Assembly (NCBI RefSeq): GCF_011762485.1
Contig: NZ_JAAKGI010000003.1
Location: 1 to 64,000 of the forward strand
Origin: Yeosuana marina
GTDB lineage: Bacteria; Bacteroidota; Bacteroidia; Flavobacteriales; Flavobacteriaceae
Length of the DNA stretch: 64,000 bases
Direction: 5' to 3'
Part shown: positions 34,118-42,107 of the stretch, piece after piece
Position numbering within the stretch: position 1 is the stretch's first letter
Layout: the number at the start of each line of letters is the position of its first letter
Notes under the pieces: model-generated
The model's database searches: none
The model's input: the letters and a program-made list of their open reading frames with translations, nothing else
Told to the model about the DNA's origin: nothing
Position numbers and translations under genes: made by a program

Positions 34118-34945
34118 ATGAAAAAAACATACTCTAACATCCTATTATTGCTATTTAGCACCCTTTCATTATTCTCTCAAAATAATCAAAATACTGAAGT
34201 CCTAGAAAAACCTCAAGTTGCACTATTAGGTACTTTTCATTTTGCCAATACTAATGATTATGCCGTAATTAAAATGGATGATTTGTTCACAAATAAACGA
34301 CAAACAGAACTTGATGAATTAATCGAGAAACTGAAAAAGTATAATCCAACCAAAATAATGATTGAGTGGGAACCAAAGGAAAAAGATTCTGTTGATAAAG
34401 AATTGAAAGCTTATTTAAACGATGAATTTGACATACAAAATAAAAGAAATGAAGTTTATCAAATAGCTTTCAGGTTGGCTAAAGATACTGGTATTAATGA
34501 ATTATACCCAATAGATTATCAATTAAATCTTGGTGATGCAGAAGTAGGTAAATTTTTGGAAAATAATGATACGCTAATGCAGAAATTTAATGCAATTATT
34601 AATAATGCTGTAGAATTTGCTCAATCAGAAACTAAAATACTGGGAAAAACGGATTTGGTGTCCTATTTCGAAAGGATGAATTCAGAAGAATTTGATAATA
34701 AGAATAAAAATTTCTATCTCGACAAGTTGTTGACTTTATCTGAGGAAGCTGGAAATCCAGTAGCAGAATATGTTGCAAACTGGTATAAGAGAAACTTATT
34801 TATTGTTAATAGAATTGAAAACCACTTAGAATCCGACGATAGAGTTTTGGTGCTTATTGGTTCTGGTCATAGAGCCATTATGAAAGACTTTTATAAAGAT
34901 AGAGACGAAATAGATTATATTGAAATTGAAACGTTTTTGGATTAG
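34118..34945 (+). CDS. DUF5694-type secreted protein (TIKI/ChaN-like fold)
   Basis: 275 residues. The signal peptide ends LFSQ. VALLGTFHFANTNDY at the start of the mature part, KIMIEWEPKEKDSVD, and LVLIGSGHRAIMKDF at the end are the conserved blocks of DUF5694: a G-x-x-H motif, an E and a second G-x-x-H. The layout is that of the TIKI/TraB/EreA group, so it is distantly related to 19349 and 25849. Activity unknown. The next gene starts within or just after its end. Confidence 0.75.
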   Translation: MKKTYSNILLLLFSTLSLFSQNNQNTEVLEKPQVALLGTFHFANTNDYAVIKMDDLFTNKRQTELDELIEKLKKYNPTKIMIEWEPKEKDSVDKELKAYLNDEFDIQNKRNEVYQIAFRLAKDTGINELYPIDYQLNLGDAEVGKFLENNDTLMQKFNAIINNAVEFAQSETKILGKTDLVSYFERMNSEEFDNKNKNFYLDKLLTLSEEAGNPVAEYVANWYKRNLFIVNRIENHLESDDRVLVLIGSGHRAIMKDFYKDRDEIDYIEIETFLD

Positions 34946-34949
34946 ACCT

Positions 34950-35327
34950 GTGTTAAAAATACAGAATGTTGTATTAGTGCTGGTTAGTCTTGTTTTATTG
35001 TCATGTAATCTCACAAATTTGCACAATATTAAAAATGACTACCGCTGGAAAAACAAGAGTTTAGAAAGTAATTTATATTATAGTTTTCATTTTAGCCCTG
35101 AAGTGATAAGAGATTATAGTGACGATTCTTGGTTTTTAAAGGATTATTTTAATTATACATTAGTGATTAAAAAAATTGAGAAAACGTTGATAAAGAAGCT
35201 TCATAAAAGAAATTTTATTGTTGAATTTACTCAAGAACTCGATAATTCTATAATTATTGATTCTCTAATATTAAAAGAAGTTGTGCAACATTTAACGCAA
35301 CCAATAGAACATTTTTGCATCTACTAA
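34950..35327 (+). CDS. Small lipoprotein of unknown function
   Basis: GTG 34950 gives a signal with lipobox LLSC soon after VVLVLVSL; a TTG at 34920 would overlap the preceding gene by 26 bp. About 125 residues. The mature part is basic and helical with no recognised domain. Near its 3' end GTTGTGCAACATTTAAC (35280-35296) looks like the right end of attC-like site B, although it reads naturally as coding sequence. Confidence 0.55.
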   Translation: MLKIQNVVLVLVSLVLLSCNLTNLHNIKNDYRWKNKSLESNLYYSFHFSPEVIRDYSDDSWFLKDYFNYTLVIKKIEKTLIKKLHKRNFIVEFTQELDNSIIIDSLILKEVVQHLTQPIEHFCIY

Positions 35328-35340
35328 AAAAATAAAATGT

Positions 35341-35952
35341 ATGTCAAAATATATAATTAGATTAATAATATTAGCACCAATTTTAATGGCTTTTGAGTGT
35401 GAAGATGATGATACTACAGGCACTTTTGTTTTTAATGATTACAAAATTAATGTAACACCCCAATATTCATTTTCAATAAATGATACCATTTGGATAGATG
35501 GAAAAGTATCTTCTATGGCTTTCGACACTGCAATTAACGATTCTATATTCCCTGGCTGGTCTCAAGGAGATCATATTTCAATAATGAAATTCATACAACC
35601 AACACAATCATCTAATTGTAAAGACGCAATCGACAATTTTGAGTTAATAACTGAATTGGGTAACATATCTTTTTTACCTATTTGTGAAAACGGACAAATG
35701 ACAATACAATCTGAAATAAATACTGATAGTTTAAATTACAGCTATAGAATTGGATTAAAAGCATTGAATATTGGAGACTTTGTATTGAGTTGGAATAATA
35801 GTTCTGTGACCAATACGAATAGAAACGAATATATCCTAGACGACTACCCTCTAGAATTTCACCCTAATCAATTAGGTTTTAATAAATGTGGTAAAGTATC
35901 GTGGAGATTTGTAAATGAATCTGATAAAGAATTTTATTTTAAAGTAGAATAA
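35341..35952 (+). CDS. Secreted or lipoprotein beta-domain protein of unknown function
   Basis: 203 residues. A hydrophobic start (IIRLIILAPILMAFEC) ends at a Cys about residue 19, followed by EDDDTTG, a typical acidic surface-export stretch in Flavobacteriia lipoproteins although the lipobox is atypical. The rest is a beta-sandwich-like domain with no family I can name; two further Cys (in SSNCKDA and LPICENG) might form a disulfide. It lies directly before attC-like site D. Confidence 0.65.
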   Translation: MSKYIIRLIILAPILMAFECEDDDTTGTFVFNDYKINVTPQYSFSINDTIWIDGKVSSMAFDTAINDSIFPGWSQGDHISIMKFIQPTQSSNCKDAIDNFELITELGNISFLPICENGQMTIQSEINTDSLNYSYRIGLKALNIGDFVLSWNNSSVTNTNRNEYILDDYPLEFHPNQLGFNKCGKVSWRFVNESDKEFYFKVE

Positions 35953-35956
35953 AAAA

Positions 35957-36080
35957 CGTTGCACAACAATGGCTATAAGTAATTGCTTGTTCTCGCCTAC
36001 TTCTGAAAATCCGCAAGGATTTTCAGTTAGGTGTGTACTTACAAAGTTAAGTGCTAATATACGCAACTACCATAGCCGAT
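35957..36080 (+). repeat. attC-like structured repeat (site D)
   Basis: CGTTGCACAAC (35957-35967) is followed by arm GGCTATAAGTAATTGC (35971-35986); the opposite arm GCAACTACCATAGCC lies at 36063-36077. The centre is a perfect hairpin CTGAAAATCC (36003-36012), GCAA, GGATTTTCAG (36017-36026), with the same stem core as site A (GAAAATCC/GGATTTTC). GCACAAC is the same 7-mer that begins site C. The usual GTTG core after the right arm is missing; the sequence passes instead into a headless ORF. Confidence 0.55.
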
Positions 36081-36092
36081 ACCGATATTGAA

Positions 36093-36377
36093 ATGGTCAA
36101 TGTATATAACCCCGAAGAAAATGACAACTTAGGAGACCATGAAGAGTATCATGTTAATATAGGTATTTTTGGTAGACTTAAATTAAATGAAAAGGTTTTT
36201 TCAATTATAAAAAAATATGAGTTTACATCAACACCAAGAGAAGGCTACATTTTCAAGAATATGATTGCCTATGATAACAGCACAGTAAATCTAGATAAAG
36301 TACTTAATAACTTGGTTAATTCCTTTAGTTACGAGTGCTATAAAGTTGTAAATAATTTGACATATTCAAATGACTAA
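36093..36377 (+). pseudogene. Headless ORF after attC-like site D
   Basis: From ATG 36093 the frame codes for about 94 residues (VNVYNPEENDNLGDHEEYHV ... ECYKVVNNLTYSND). There is no signal or recognisable N-terminus and the frame starts 16 bp after the right arm of site D. The protein is not recognised; it looks like the C-terminal part of a cytoplasmic or immunity-type small protein whose start was lost when the cassette boundary was rearranged. It could also be a small intact gene. Confidence 0.4.
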
Positions 36378-36474
36378 TTTCCAAACATTTTCATCAATAG
36401 TAAGCGAACATATTAAACTTAATAAACACCTGTTTTTAATTTAATATAATAGTCATTAAGATTGTCTTTTTGAG

Positions 36475-37443
36475 ATGTATAAATCATTAAAAAAAATAAT
36501 CAAAATTGGGTTATCCTTTTTAGGTTTGGCAATACTGCTAATCTTAATACTAGGTAAAACGCAATTAGGAAACTTAGATAAAATTGGTAATTACTCAATG
36601 CCATTTATTGAAATAGGTGGAGAGAAAATCAGATTTATTCAAAAAGGAACTGGAGAAGATATTTTATTTATACATGGAAGTCCTGGTTCTATTGAAGATT
36701 GGATAAAACTTATCGATACGTTATCTCATAATTATAGAGTAACTGCTTTTGACAGATTTGGTCATGGCCTTAGTACTTCTAATAATTATAACTATACTTT
36801 AGGAGATAACGCTACACTAACAATAAATCTAATCAAAGAGTTGAATATAGAGTCACCATTGATTATTGGGCATTCTTATGGTGGTTCTGTAGCTTCTTAT
36901 CTGGCAGCTAATAATTCAGTAGATGATGCGGAGTATATAATTATCGATTCGCCATTATACGAGTACGATTCTAAAATTATGTATTCTGTTATTTCCTCAG
37001 ATATTTTTGGAGAAGGCATCTCTGTATTCGCCTCTCTTACATTTGCGAAAAATCAAATTCACAACTCTTTGGAAGAAATTTTTGAGAATTTAGATAAGAC
37101 TACCTCTGAAGATTTAATAAACGAAAGAAAGTTAATATGGTCTCAGCCTAAAGTTATTTACTCGAAAGCTAAAGAAGCAGCTAATTATGATAAGGATTTA
37201 AAAAAGATCTCAAATAAATACAAAAATATTAATTCTAAAATTACTATAATCACAGGAACAGATTCAACTAAAACTTTTAGAAATAATTGCCTAAGACTTC
37301 ATAGAGATTTAAAATCAAGCGAATTTATTGAGCTTGAAAACACAGGACATTATATACAGATAGACAAGTTCAACGAAATAGTAAAAGTTATAAATGAAAA
37401 TTTTAGTCTCAAAATAAACTTTTGCGACTTTTACTTTAATTAA
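36475..37443 (+). CDS. Membrane-anchored alpha/beta hydrolase
   Basis: 322 residues. One N-terminal helix (about 10-27) anchors an alpha/beta hydrolase: oxyanion loop HGSPGSIEDW, nucleophile elbow GHSYGGSVAS near residue 143 and a catalytic His in ENTGHYIQID. A helical lid lies between. Family members include haloperoxidase-like esterases; substrate unknown. It precedes an outer-membrane protein gene by about 50 bp. Confidence 0.8.
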   Translation: MYKSLKKIIKIGLSFLGLAILLILILGKTQLGNLDKIGNYSMPFIEIGGEKIRFIQKGTGEDILFIHGSPGSIEDWIKLIDTLSHNYRVTAFDRFGHGLSTSNNYNYTLGDNATLTINLIKELNIESPLIIGHSYGGSVASYLAANNSVDDAEYIIIDSPLYEYDSKIMYSVISSDIFGEGISVFASLTFAKNQIHNSLEEIFENLDKTTSEDLINERKLIWSQPKVIYSKAKEAANYDKDLKKISNKYKNINSKITIITGTDSTKTFRNNCLRLHRDLKSSEFIELENTGHYIQIDKFNEIVKVINENFSLKINFCDFYFN

Positions 37444-37496
37444 AGAACTATTCGTTTTATTAAATATTAATATTCTTGTCAAATAAAAGTAGAATA

Positions 37497-38117
37497 ATGA
37501 CTATACGAATAACTTTAATTTTTGTGGTTTTAGTCTCTATGACCAAATGTTTAAATGCACAGACCATTAAAGAAACCGACAGTATCTATAAAAAATACTT
37601 CATAGGAAGTACTTTTTTTATGCTGGGTAATTTTGCAGAAAAAAACAAACCAGATTTTGTTCAACTCAATTTTGGTTACAGAATTACACCAAAAGATGTT
37701 GTTTCCATTGAATTAATAACTTGGAAATATGCTTGGTCACTTGGTATACCCTATGGTGATACTCTAGAGGCACCAGAAGAGGAATTTCCTGGGTATATTA
37801 GAGAATATGGGATTGCATTTGCTTATCAAAGATTTTTTTACAAAGGCTTTTACGGAGCGATTCATGTTATGAATGCTAGACAGACTTTTGTAGATGAAAA
37901 TGGCGATAAAATAAAAAACGGATACCAAATGTTTAATACTTACAGATTGGGCTATCAATTTAGATTTTTTAAGAATAAATTTTTCATAGAGCCATCAATT
38001 GGAATGACTCATAGACCAATCCGTACTAAGATGCCAAGTGGTTTCGCTGAATTAGATGACAAATGGCCTCGCTATTTTATAGGAGAACCAGGACTTCATT
38101 TTGGGTTTAACTTTTAA
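37497..38117 (+). CDS. Small outer-membrane beta-barrel-like protein
   Basis: 206 residues from ATG 37497, which gives the signal ending CLNAQ. The mature part alternates hydrophobic and polar residues (QLNFGYRITPKDVVSIELIT, FNTYRLGYQFRFFKNKFFIE) and ends GEPGLHFGFNF with the terminal aromatic expected of outer-membrane barrels. About 55% of residues match its paralogue at 62915-63535 over the full length. Function unknown; PSIGMTHRPI is shared by both. Confidence 0.7.
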   Translation: MTIRITLIFVVLVSMTKCLNAQTIKETDSIYKKYFIGSTFFMLGNFAEKNKPDFVQLNFGYRITPKDVVSIELITWKYAWSLGIPYGDTLEAPEEEFPGYIREYGIAFAYQRFFYKGFYGAIHVMNARQTFVDENGDKIKNGYQMFNTYRLGYQFRFFKNKFFIEPSIGMTHRPIRTKMPSGFAELDDKWPRYFIGEPGLHFGFNF

Positions 38118-38255
38118 AAATTTCTTTTAAGAAGAGAGTATAATTTATATTGAAAACATTAAAGATAAATTATAATTTCAAAAATCTAAATTAACTATTT
38201 CGGTAATTATAATTTCTCTATCGACCATATATTGAATCCGCTATTGGACGCGTGT

Positions 38256-38283
38256 AACAAAACGAGTTATAACTCGTCTTGTT
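38256..38283. other. 28-bp near-perfect palindrome upstream of DoxX gene
   Basis: AACAAAACGAGTTA (38256-38269) and TAACTCGTCTTGTT (38270-38283) are reverse complements except for one position. The palindrome ends 13 bp before the ATG at 38297. It has no loop and no T-run, so an operator is more likely than a terminator; a stem in the mRNA leader is also possible. Confidence 0.55.
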
Positions 38284-38296
38284 AAAAAATAGAATT

Positions 38297-38923
38297 ATGT
38301 ATAAGCTAAGAAACAAGATTTGGGCTCAAATATTTATTATTTATACGAGATATTTAATTGGTGGTGCTTTTGTATTTGCCAGTTTAATTAAAATAAAAGG
38401 TACTCGCTTTACAACAGAAAGTGGTGAATTCAATCCCATAAACAGCGCATGGCATTTTTTTGAGACGATGTATCAATCTGGTCTTTATTGGCGGTTTATT
38501 GGAATAGGTCAATTAATTGCGGGTTTTCTTCTTATGACACAACGTTATTCTAAATTAGGTGCATTAGTCAATCTACCAATAATATTAAATATTTTTATAA
38601 TAACATTGTCATATTACTTTGCTTATACACCTGTCCTAACTGGTCTTATGCTTTTTGCCAATTTAATGTTGATTCTATGGGATTGGGGGGAATTAAAAAT
38701 TTTATTCAATTTAAAGCCAAGTTATGATAATCGTTTAAGATTTGAAAACAATTCTATTTGGCAATGGATTGGACTAATGCTTTTCTCATTTACCTTCATC
38801 TATCGTGCTTTTGTAGATAAATATCATATAGGTCTCTGGTTTATCACTTGTTTTCTTATTGGACTGATTGGTTTTATTGTAGGCCTTTACCAAAATAGAA
38901 AATCTAAAAGTAAATCAGCTTAA
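38297..38923 (+). CDS. DoxX-like membrane protein
   Basis: About 208 residues from ATG 38297 (a TTG six codons upstream lies in the palindrome). Membrane segments near 14-32, 66-82, 88-106, 113-130, 160-176 and 182-200, with RYLIGGAFVFASLIKIKGTR at the start as in DoxX/DUF6041-like proteins, and a positively charged end KNRKSKSKS. Function unknown. Confidence 0.65.
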   Translation: MYKLRNKIWAQIFIIYTRYLIGGAFVFASLIKIKGTRFTTESGEFNPINSAWHFFETMYQSGLYWRFIGIGQLIAGFLLMTQRYSKLGALVNLPIILNIFIITLSYYFAYTPVLTGLMLFANLMLILWDWGELKILFNLKPSYDNRLRFENNSIWQWIGLMLFSFTFIYRAFVDKYHIGLWFITCFLIGLIGFIVGLYQNRKSKSKSA

Positions 38924-39064
38924 AAAAGTCAAGATATATTACTATCAGCTCTTTTTCGATTATTATTGGTATCAATTAATTAAAATGATACCATTCTAAT
39001 TAGCTGTAGTTTCTAGATGTGTATTTGTAATATTAGATTTGAGCACAAACTTACAAACACTATT

Positions 39065-40069
39065 ATGAAAAGAATTTTACTATCTACAGTTTTTACATTT
39101 GGTTTTTTAATTAATACTTTTTCTCAAACTACACTTTCCGCGGGCGATTTGGCAATTTTTATGGTGCAAACAAGAGGTTCAGATGACTTTGCTTTTGTAA
39201 CTTTTGTTGATATCTTACCTGGAACAGTGATTTATTTTACTGATTGTGGTGCTGATGCTGATGGGTTTAACACACCATGTACAGAAGGTGCTTTCTCATA
39301 TACGGTTCCTTCTGGAGGATTATCAGCAGGAGATATTATTAGATTTACCGATGACCCATCAATTTTTGTTCAATATACTGATTCCCGAATTAACGGTACT
39401 TCATTTTTACTTTCTACAATAGGAGATCAGGTAATTGCGTTTCAAGATGCTTCGAATCCTGGAGGAAGCACAAATGCGGCTAACAATCCCCGTTTCATTT
39501 TTGTTAACAACGTTGAATCTACCATATTTGCGGGTGATAAAACAGATTCTAATGAAACTGGGCTTCCAAATGGCTTAACTGATGCTACAGCCCTAAGGAC
39601 TGCTTTGGGTTTAGGTGCCGGACCAGGTCCTGGAGATGAATTTGATACAGCCATTTATAACGGGACTTACGATTTTTCATCAGGTGGTATTGCTGCTGCA
39701 AAACTGGCCTTTTCAGATTTATCAAATTACTATCAAACGAATTTAGAAGATACAACATATAACAGTTTAATAGCTGCAATACCATCAAATTTAATTTTAG
39801 AACCATCTTTATCTAATGAAGAATTAGATGTTAAGTCCTTAAATATAGATGTTTATCCAAACCCTGTATCAACTTTTTTGAATATTGAGAGTTCAAATTA
39901 CATAATCAATACAAATTTATTTGATACAAATGGTAGGTTAATCAATACTTACAATAATATTAATAAATCACTATTCAGAATTTCATTGGATTATCTTGAA
40001 TCGGGAATTTATTTTTTAGAAATAAATTCTTCAAATAGTAAAAGAATTACTCGTTATATAAAAATTTAG
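39065..40069 (+). CDS. Secreted protein with T9SS type A sorting domain
   Basis: About 334 residues from ATG 39065 (signal ends NTFSQ). The N-terminal region (TTLSAGDLAIFMVQTRGSDD, FADVxxGTVIYFTDCGADA) is a beta-domain often found in cell-surface proteins of Flavobacteriia. The C-terminal ~75 residues are a T9SS type A sorting signal: NIDVYPNPVSTFLNIES, NTNLFDTNGRLI, SGIYFLEI, ending KRITRYIKI. It should be exported by PorSS, cleaved and attached or released. Cargo function unknown; there are no catalytic motifs. Confidence 0.8.
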   Translation: MKRILLSTVFTFGFLINTFSQTTLSAGDLAIFMVQTRGSDDFAFVTFVDILPGTVIYFTDCGADADGFNTPCTEGAFSYTVPSGGLSAGDIIRFTDDPSIFVQYTDSRINGTSFLLSTIGDQVIAFQDASNPGGSTNAANNPRFIFVNNVESTIFAGDKTDSNETGLPNGLTDATALRTALGLGAGPGPGDEFDTAIYNGTYDFSSGGIAAAKLAFSDLSNYYQTNLEDTTYNSLIAAIPSNLILEPSLSNEELDVKSLNIDVYPNPVSTFLNIESSNYIINTNLFDTNGRLINTYNNINKSLFRISLDYLESGIYFLEINSSNSKRITRYIKI

Positions 40070-40120
40070 TAATAAATATCCTTGAAATATAAACTTTTCT
40101 TATTAGACCTGCTGCGTATC

Positions 40121-41227
40121 ATGAAAAAACCTTTGACCTTTTTGACAATCATATCTGTTTTAACATCTTGTTTATCCCAAGAAAACGTTAAACAGAAAAG
40201 AATTATTAGTGCAAAATCAGACTACACAGAATATAAAATTGCAGATACTTGGTTTAGGGGTCAATGGCGAATTGCACCAGAAATTGAACATGATACATTA
40301 AAAGTATTGTGCTATGGTTCTAAAGAAGAATTTAAATTCAGAACTGATATGGATAGTATAGAATTTTTAATTAGTCCACAAAAAATAGTAGATTTTTATA
40401 TTAAGCTTGATGAAAACATATTAGCACATACAGTTGTAGAGGGTGTTGCGGTTTATGGAGAAGAGTTGAATTTTAATCGAACAAGAAACAATGATTTTAA
40501 ATTTAAATTTCAAAAAGATAAAAGTAAATACCTGAATGAGTTAAGAAAGTTGTTCCCTATTGACGATACGGCAAAAAATATGACTGAAGTAGAGAAGGTA
40601 TTGGCAATTTTGAATTGGACGAACAGCAGGTGGAAACATAATGGAATGAATTCACCGTCAAAAAATGATGCTATTACTATTTTAAATGAAGCAAATGAGG
40701 GTGGTGAATTTCCTTGCTTCGCTTTTGCAATTGTCCTTAAAGATCAACTGAATGCTAATGGCTTTAAGGCTAGAACAATATATCTTAAAAGTAAAGATGC
40801 CAAAAACAGAAAAAGTTCACCTGGCCATGTGGCAACAGAAGTGTATTTAAATGATTTGGATAAATGGGTATTTCTAGACGGTCAATTTAATTTAATGCCA
40901 TTTCTTAACAACAAACCATTAAATGCTGTAGAGTTTCAAGATGCAATTGTAAATGACTTTGATAAGTTAGAACTGAAAAGTCTATCCTCAAATGTATACA
41001 CAAAAAAGAGATACGTGAATTTTGTATATGATTATCTCTATTATTTTGATACTGATTTAGATAATCGCTATGATTATGATGATAAGTATAGAGTTGAAGG
41101 TAAAAGTTCAATAATGCTTGTCCCTTCTGGTGCTGAAGAACTCCACCGAATAGATTTTTGGGATATGGACATTGATTACTGTGTTTATACCAATTCTCTA
41201 AATGATTTTTACCAAAAGCCAAAATAA
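40121..41227 (+). CDS. Transglutaminase-like lipoprotein
   Basis: About 368 residues from ATG 40121, with lipobox VLTSC (Cys17). Residues about 25-110 share a domain with the aspartyl protease at 20413 (W-x-I-[SA]-P-E-I-E, then D-x-D-[ST]-[IL]). The catalytic part has Cys199 in EGGEFPCFAFA, His236 in SPGHVATEV and Asp253 in WVFLDGQFN, the C-H-D triad of transglutaminase-like cysteine proteases. Bacterial members usually act as peptidases or amidases. It is a single gene between the T9SS cargo and an SDR gene. Confidence 0.75.
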   Translation: MKKPLTFLTIISVLTSCLSQENVKQKRIISAKSDYTEYKIADTWFRGQWRIAPEIEHDTLKVLCYGSKEEFKFRTDMDSIEFLISPQKIVDFYIKLDENILAHTVVEGVAVYGEELNFNRTRNNDFKFKFQKDKSKYLNELRKLFPIDDTAKNMTEVEKVLAILNWTNSRWKHNGMNSPSKNDAITILNEANEGGEFPCFAFAIVLKDQLNANGFKARTIYLKSKDAKNRKSSPGHVATEVYLNDLDKWVFLDGQFNLMPFLNNKPLNAVEFQDAIVNDFDKLELKSLSSNVYTKKRYVNFVYDYLYYFDTDLDNRYDYDDKYRVEGKSSIMLVPSGAEELHRIDFWDMDIDYCVYTNSLNDFYQKPK

Positions 41228-41363
41228 CTAATTATTCAGTGTAATTAGTCTTGAGATGTCGATAAATAATGGGAAATAGATTCTTTGATTAAAGAGCGTC
41301 AAGTATAATGATTCGTCAGTTTTGAGGATTTTTTAATTCATAATTATTATAAGCTTTAAGTAA

Positions 41364-42077
41364 ATGAAAAAAGCTATTATTATTGGTGCCACATCAGGAA
41401 TTGGAAATGAATTAGCAAGACTTTTGTTAAAAAAAAACTATTTCATTGGTATTACTGGTAGAAGACTAAATGAATTAAAAAAATTAAAAGGCAAGAATCC
41501 AAATCAAGTAATGATTAATTCTTTTGATTGTACTTTAGATAATAATTCTCAAAGATTAACAGATTTAGTTAATGAAATGGGAGGATTAGATCTTTTAATT
41601 TTAAGTGCTGGCACTGGCGATTTAAACGAAAGTTTAGATTTTACAATAGAAAACAATATAAACTTATTAAATGTTAATGCTTTTACTGAAATAGTAAATT
41701 GGGCTTATAAATATTTTTATAATCAAGGACATGGTCATCTTTTAGTGATTAGTTCAATTGCAGGATTACGTGGTGGAAGAATGGCTCCAGCTTATAACGC
41801 CTCTAAAGCATATCAAATTAATTATTTAGAAGGCTTAAGGCAGAAAGCTCATAAAAATAAAAAGTCAATTATTATTACAGATGTAAGACCTGGGTTTGTA
41901 GATACAGCCATGGCAAAAGGTGAAGGTCTATTTTGGGTATCTTCAAAAGAAAAAGCAGCCAAGCAAATCTATCAAATCATTTTAAAGAAAAAAGCCATAG
42001 GATACGTTACAAAAAGATGGTGGGTTATTGCTAAACTATTGAAGCTAATACCCAGTGGTTTATATAAAAGAATGTAA
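41364..42077 (+). CDS. Short-chain dehydrogenase/reductase
   Basis: 237 residues. GATSGIGNELARLL is the cofactor-binding T-x-x-x-G-I-G loop, NAST-type Asn-Ala region SAGTGD, catalytic Ser in ISSIAGLRGG and Y-x-x-x-K in AYNASKAYQI. Classical SDR, probably NADP-dependent; substrate unknown. It starts a four-gene run (SDR, Ntn-hydrolase, serine hydrolase, MDR) with gaps of 11-30 bp, so a small-molecule modification pathway is possible. Confidence 0.9.
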   Translation: MKKAIIIGATSGIGNELARLLLKKNYFIGITGRRLNELKKLKGKNPNQVMINSFDCTLDNNSQRLTDLVNEMGGLDLLILSAGTGDLNESLDFTIENNINLLNVNAFTEIVNWAYKYFYNQGHGHLLVISSIAGLRGGRMAPAYNASKAYQINYLEGLRQKAHKNKKSIIITDVRPGFVDTAMAKGEGLFWVSSKEKAAKQIYQIILKKKAIGYVTKRWWVIAKLLKLIPSGLYKRM

Positions 42078-42107
42078 AAATTAATATATGTTACTTAAAT
42101 AATTAAA

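Noticed and set aside
35280-35296. GTTGTGCAACATTTAAC resembling the right end of attC-like site B, 60 bp before the 35341 gene that ends at site D with GCACAAC
   Set aside because: It fits a cassette start, but it lies inside the open frame of the 34950 lipoprotein, reads as normal coding sequence and has no left arm or hairpin upstream.
36093-36377. Immunity protein for a contact-dependent toxin
   Set aside because: Size and neighbourhood would permit it, but there is no toxin, no family match and the N-terminus appears lost.
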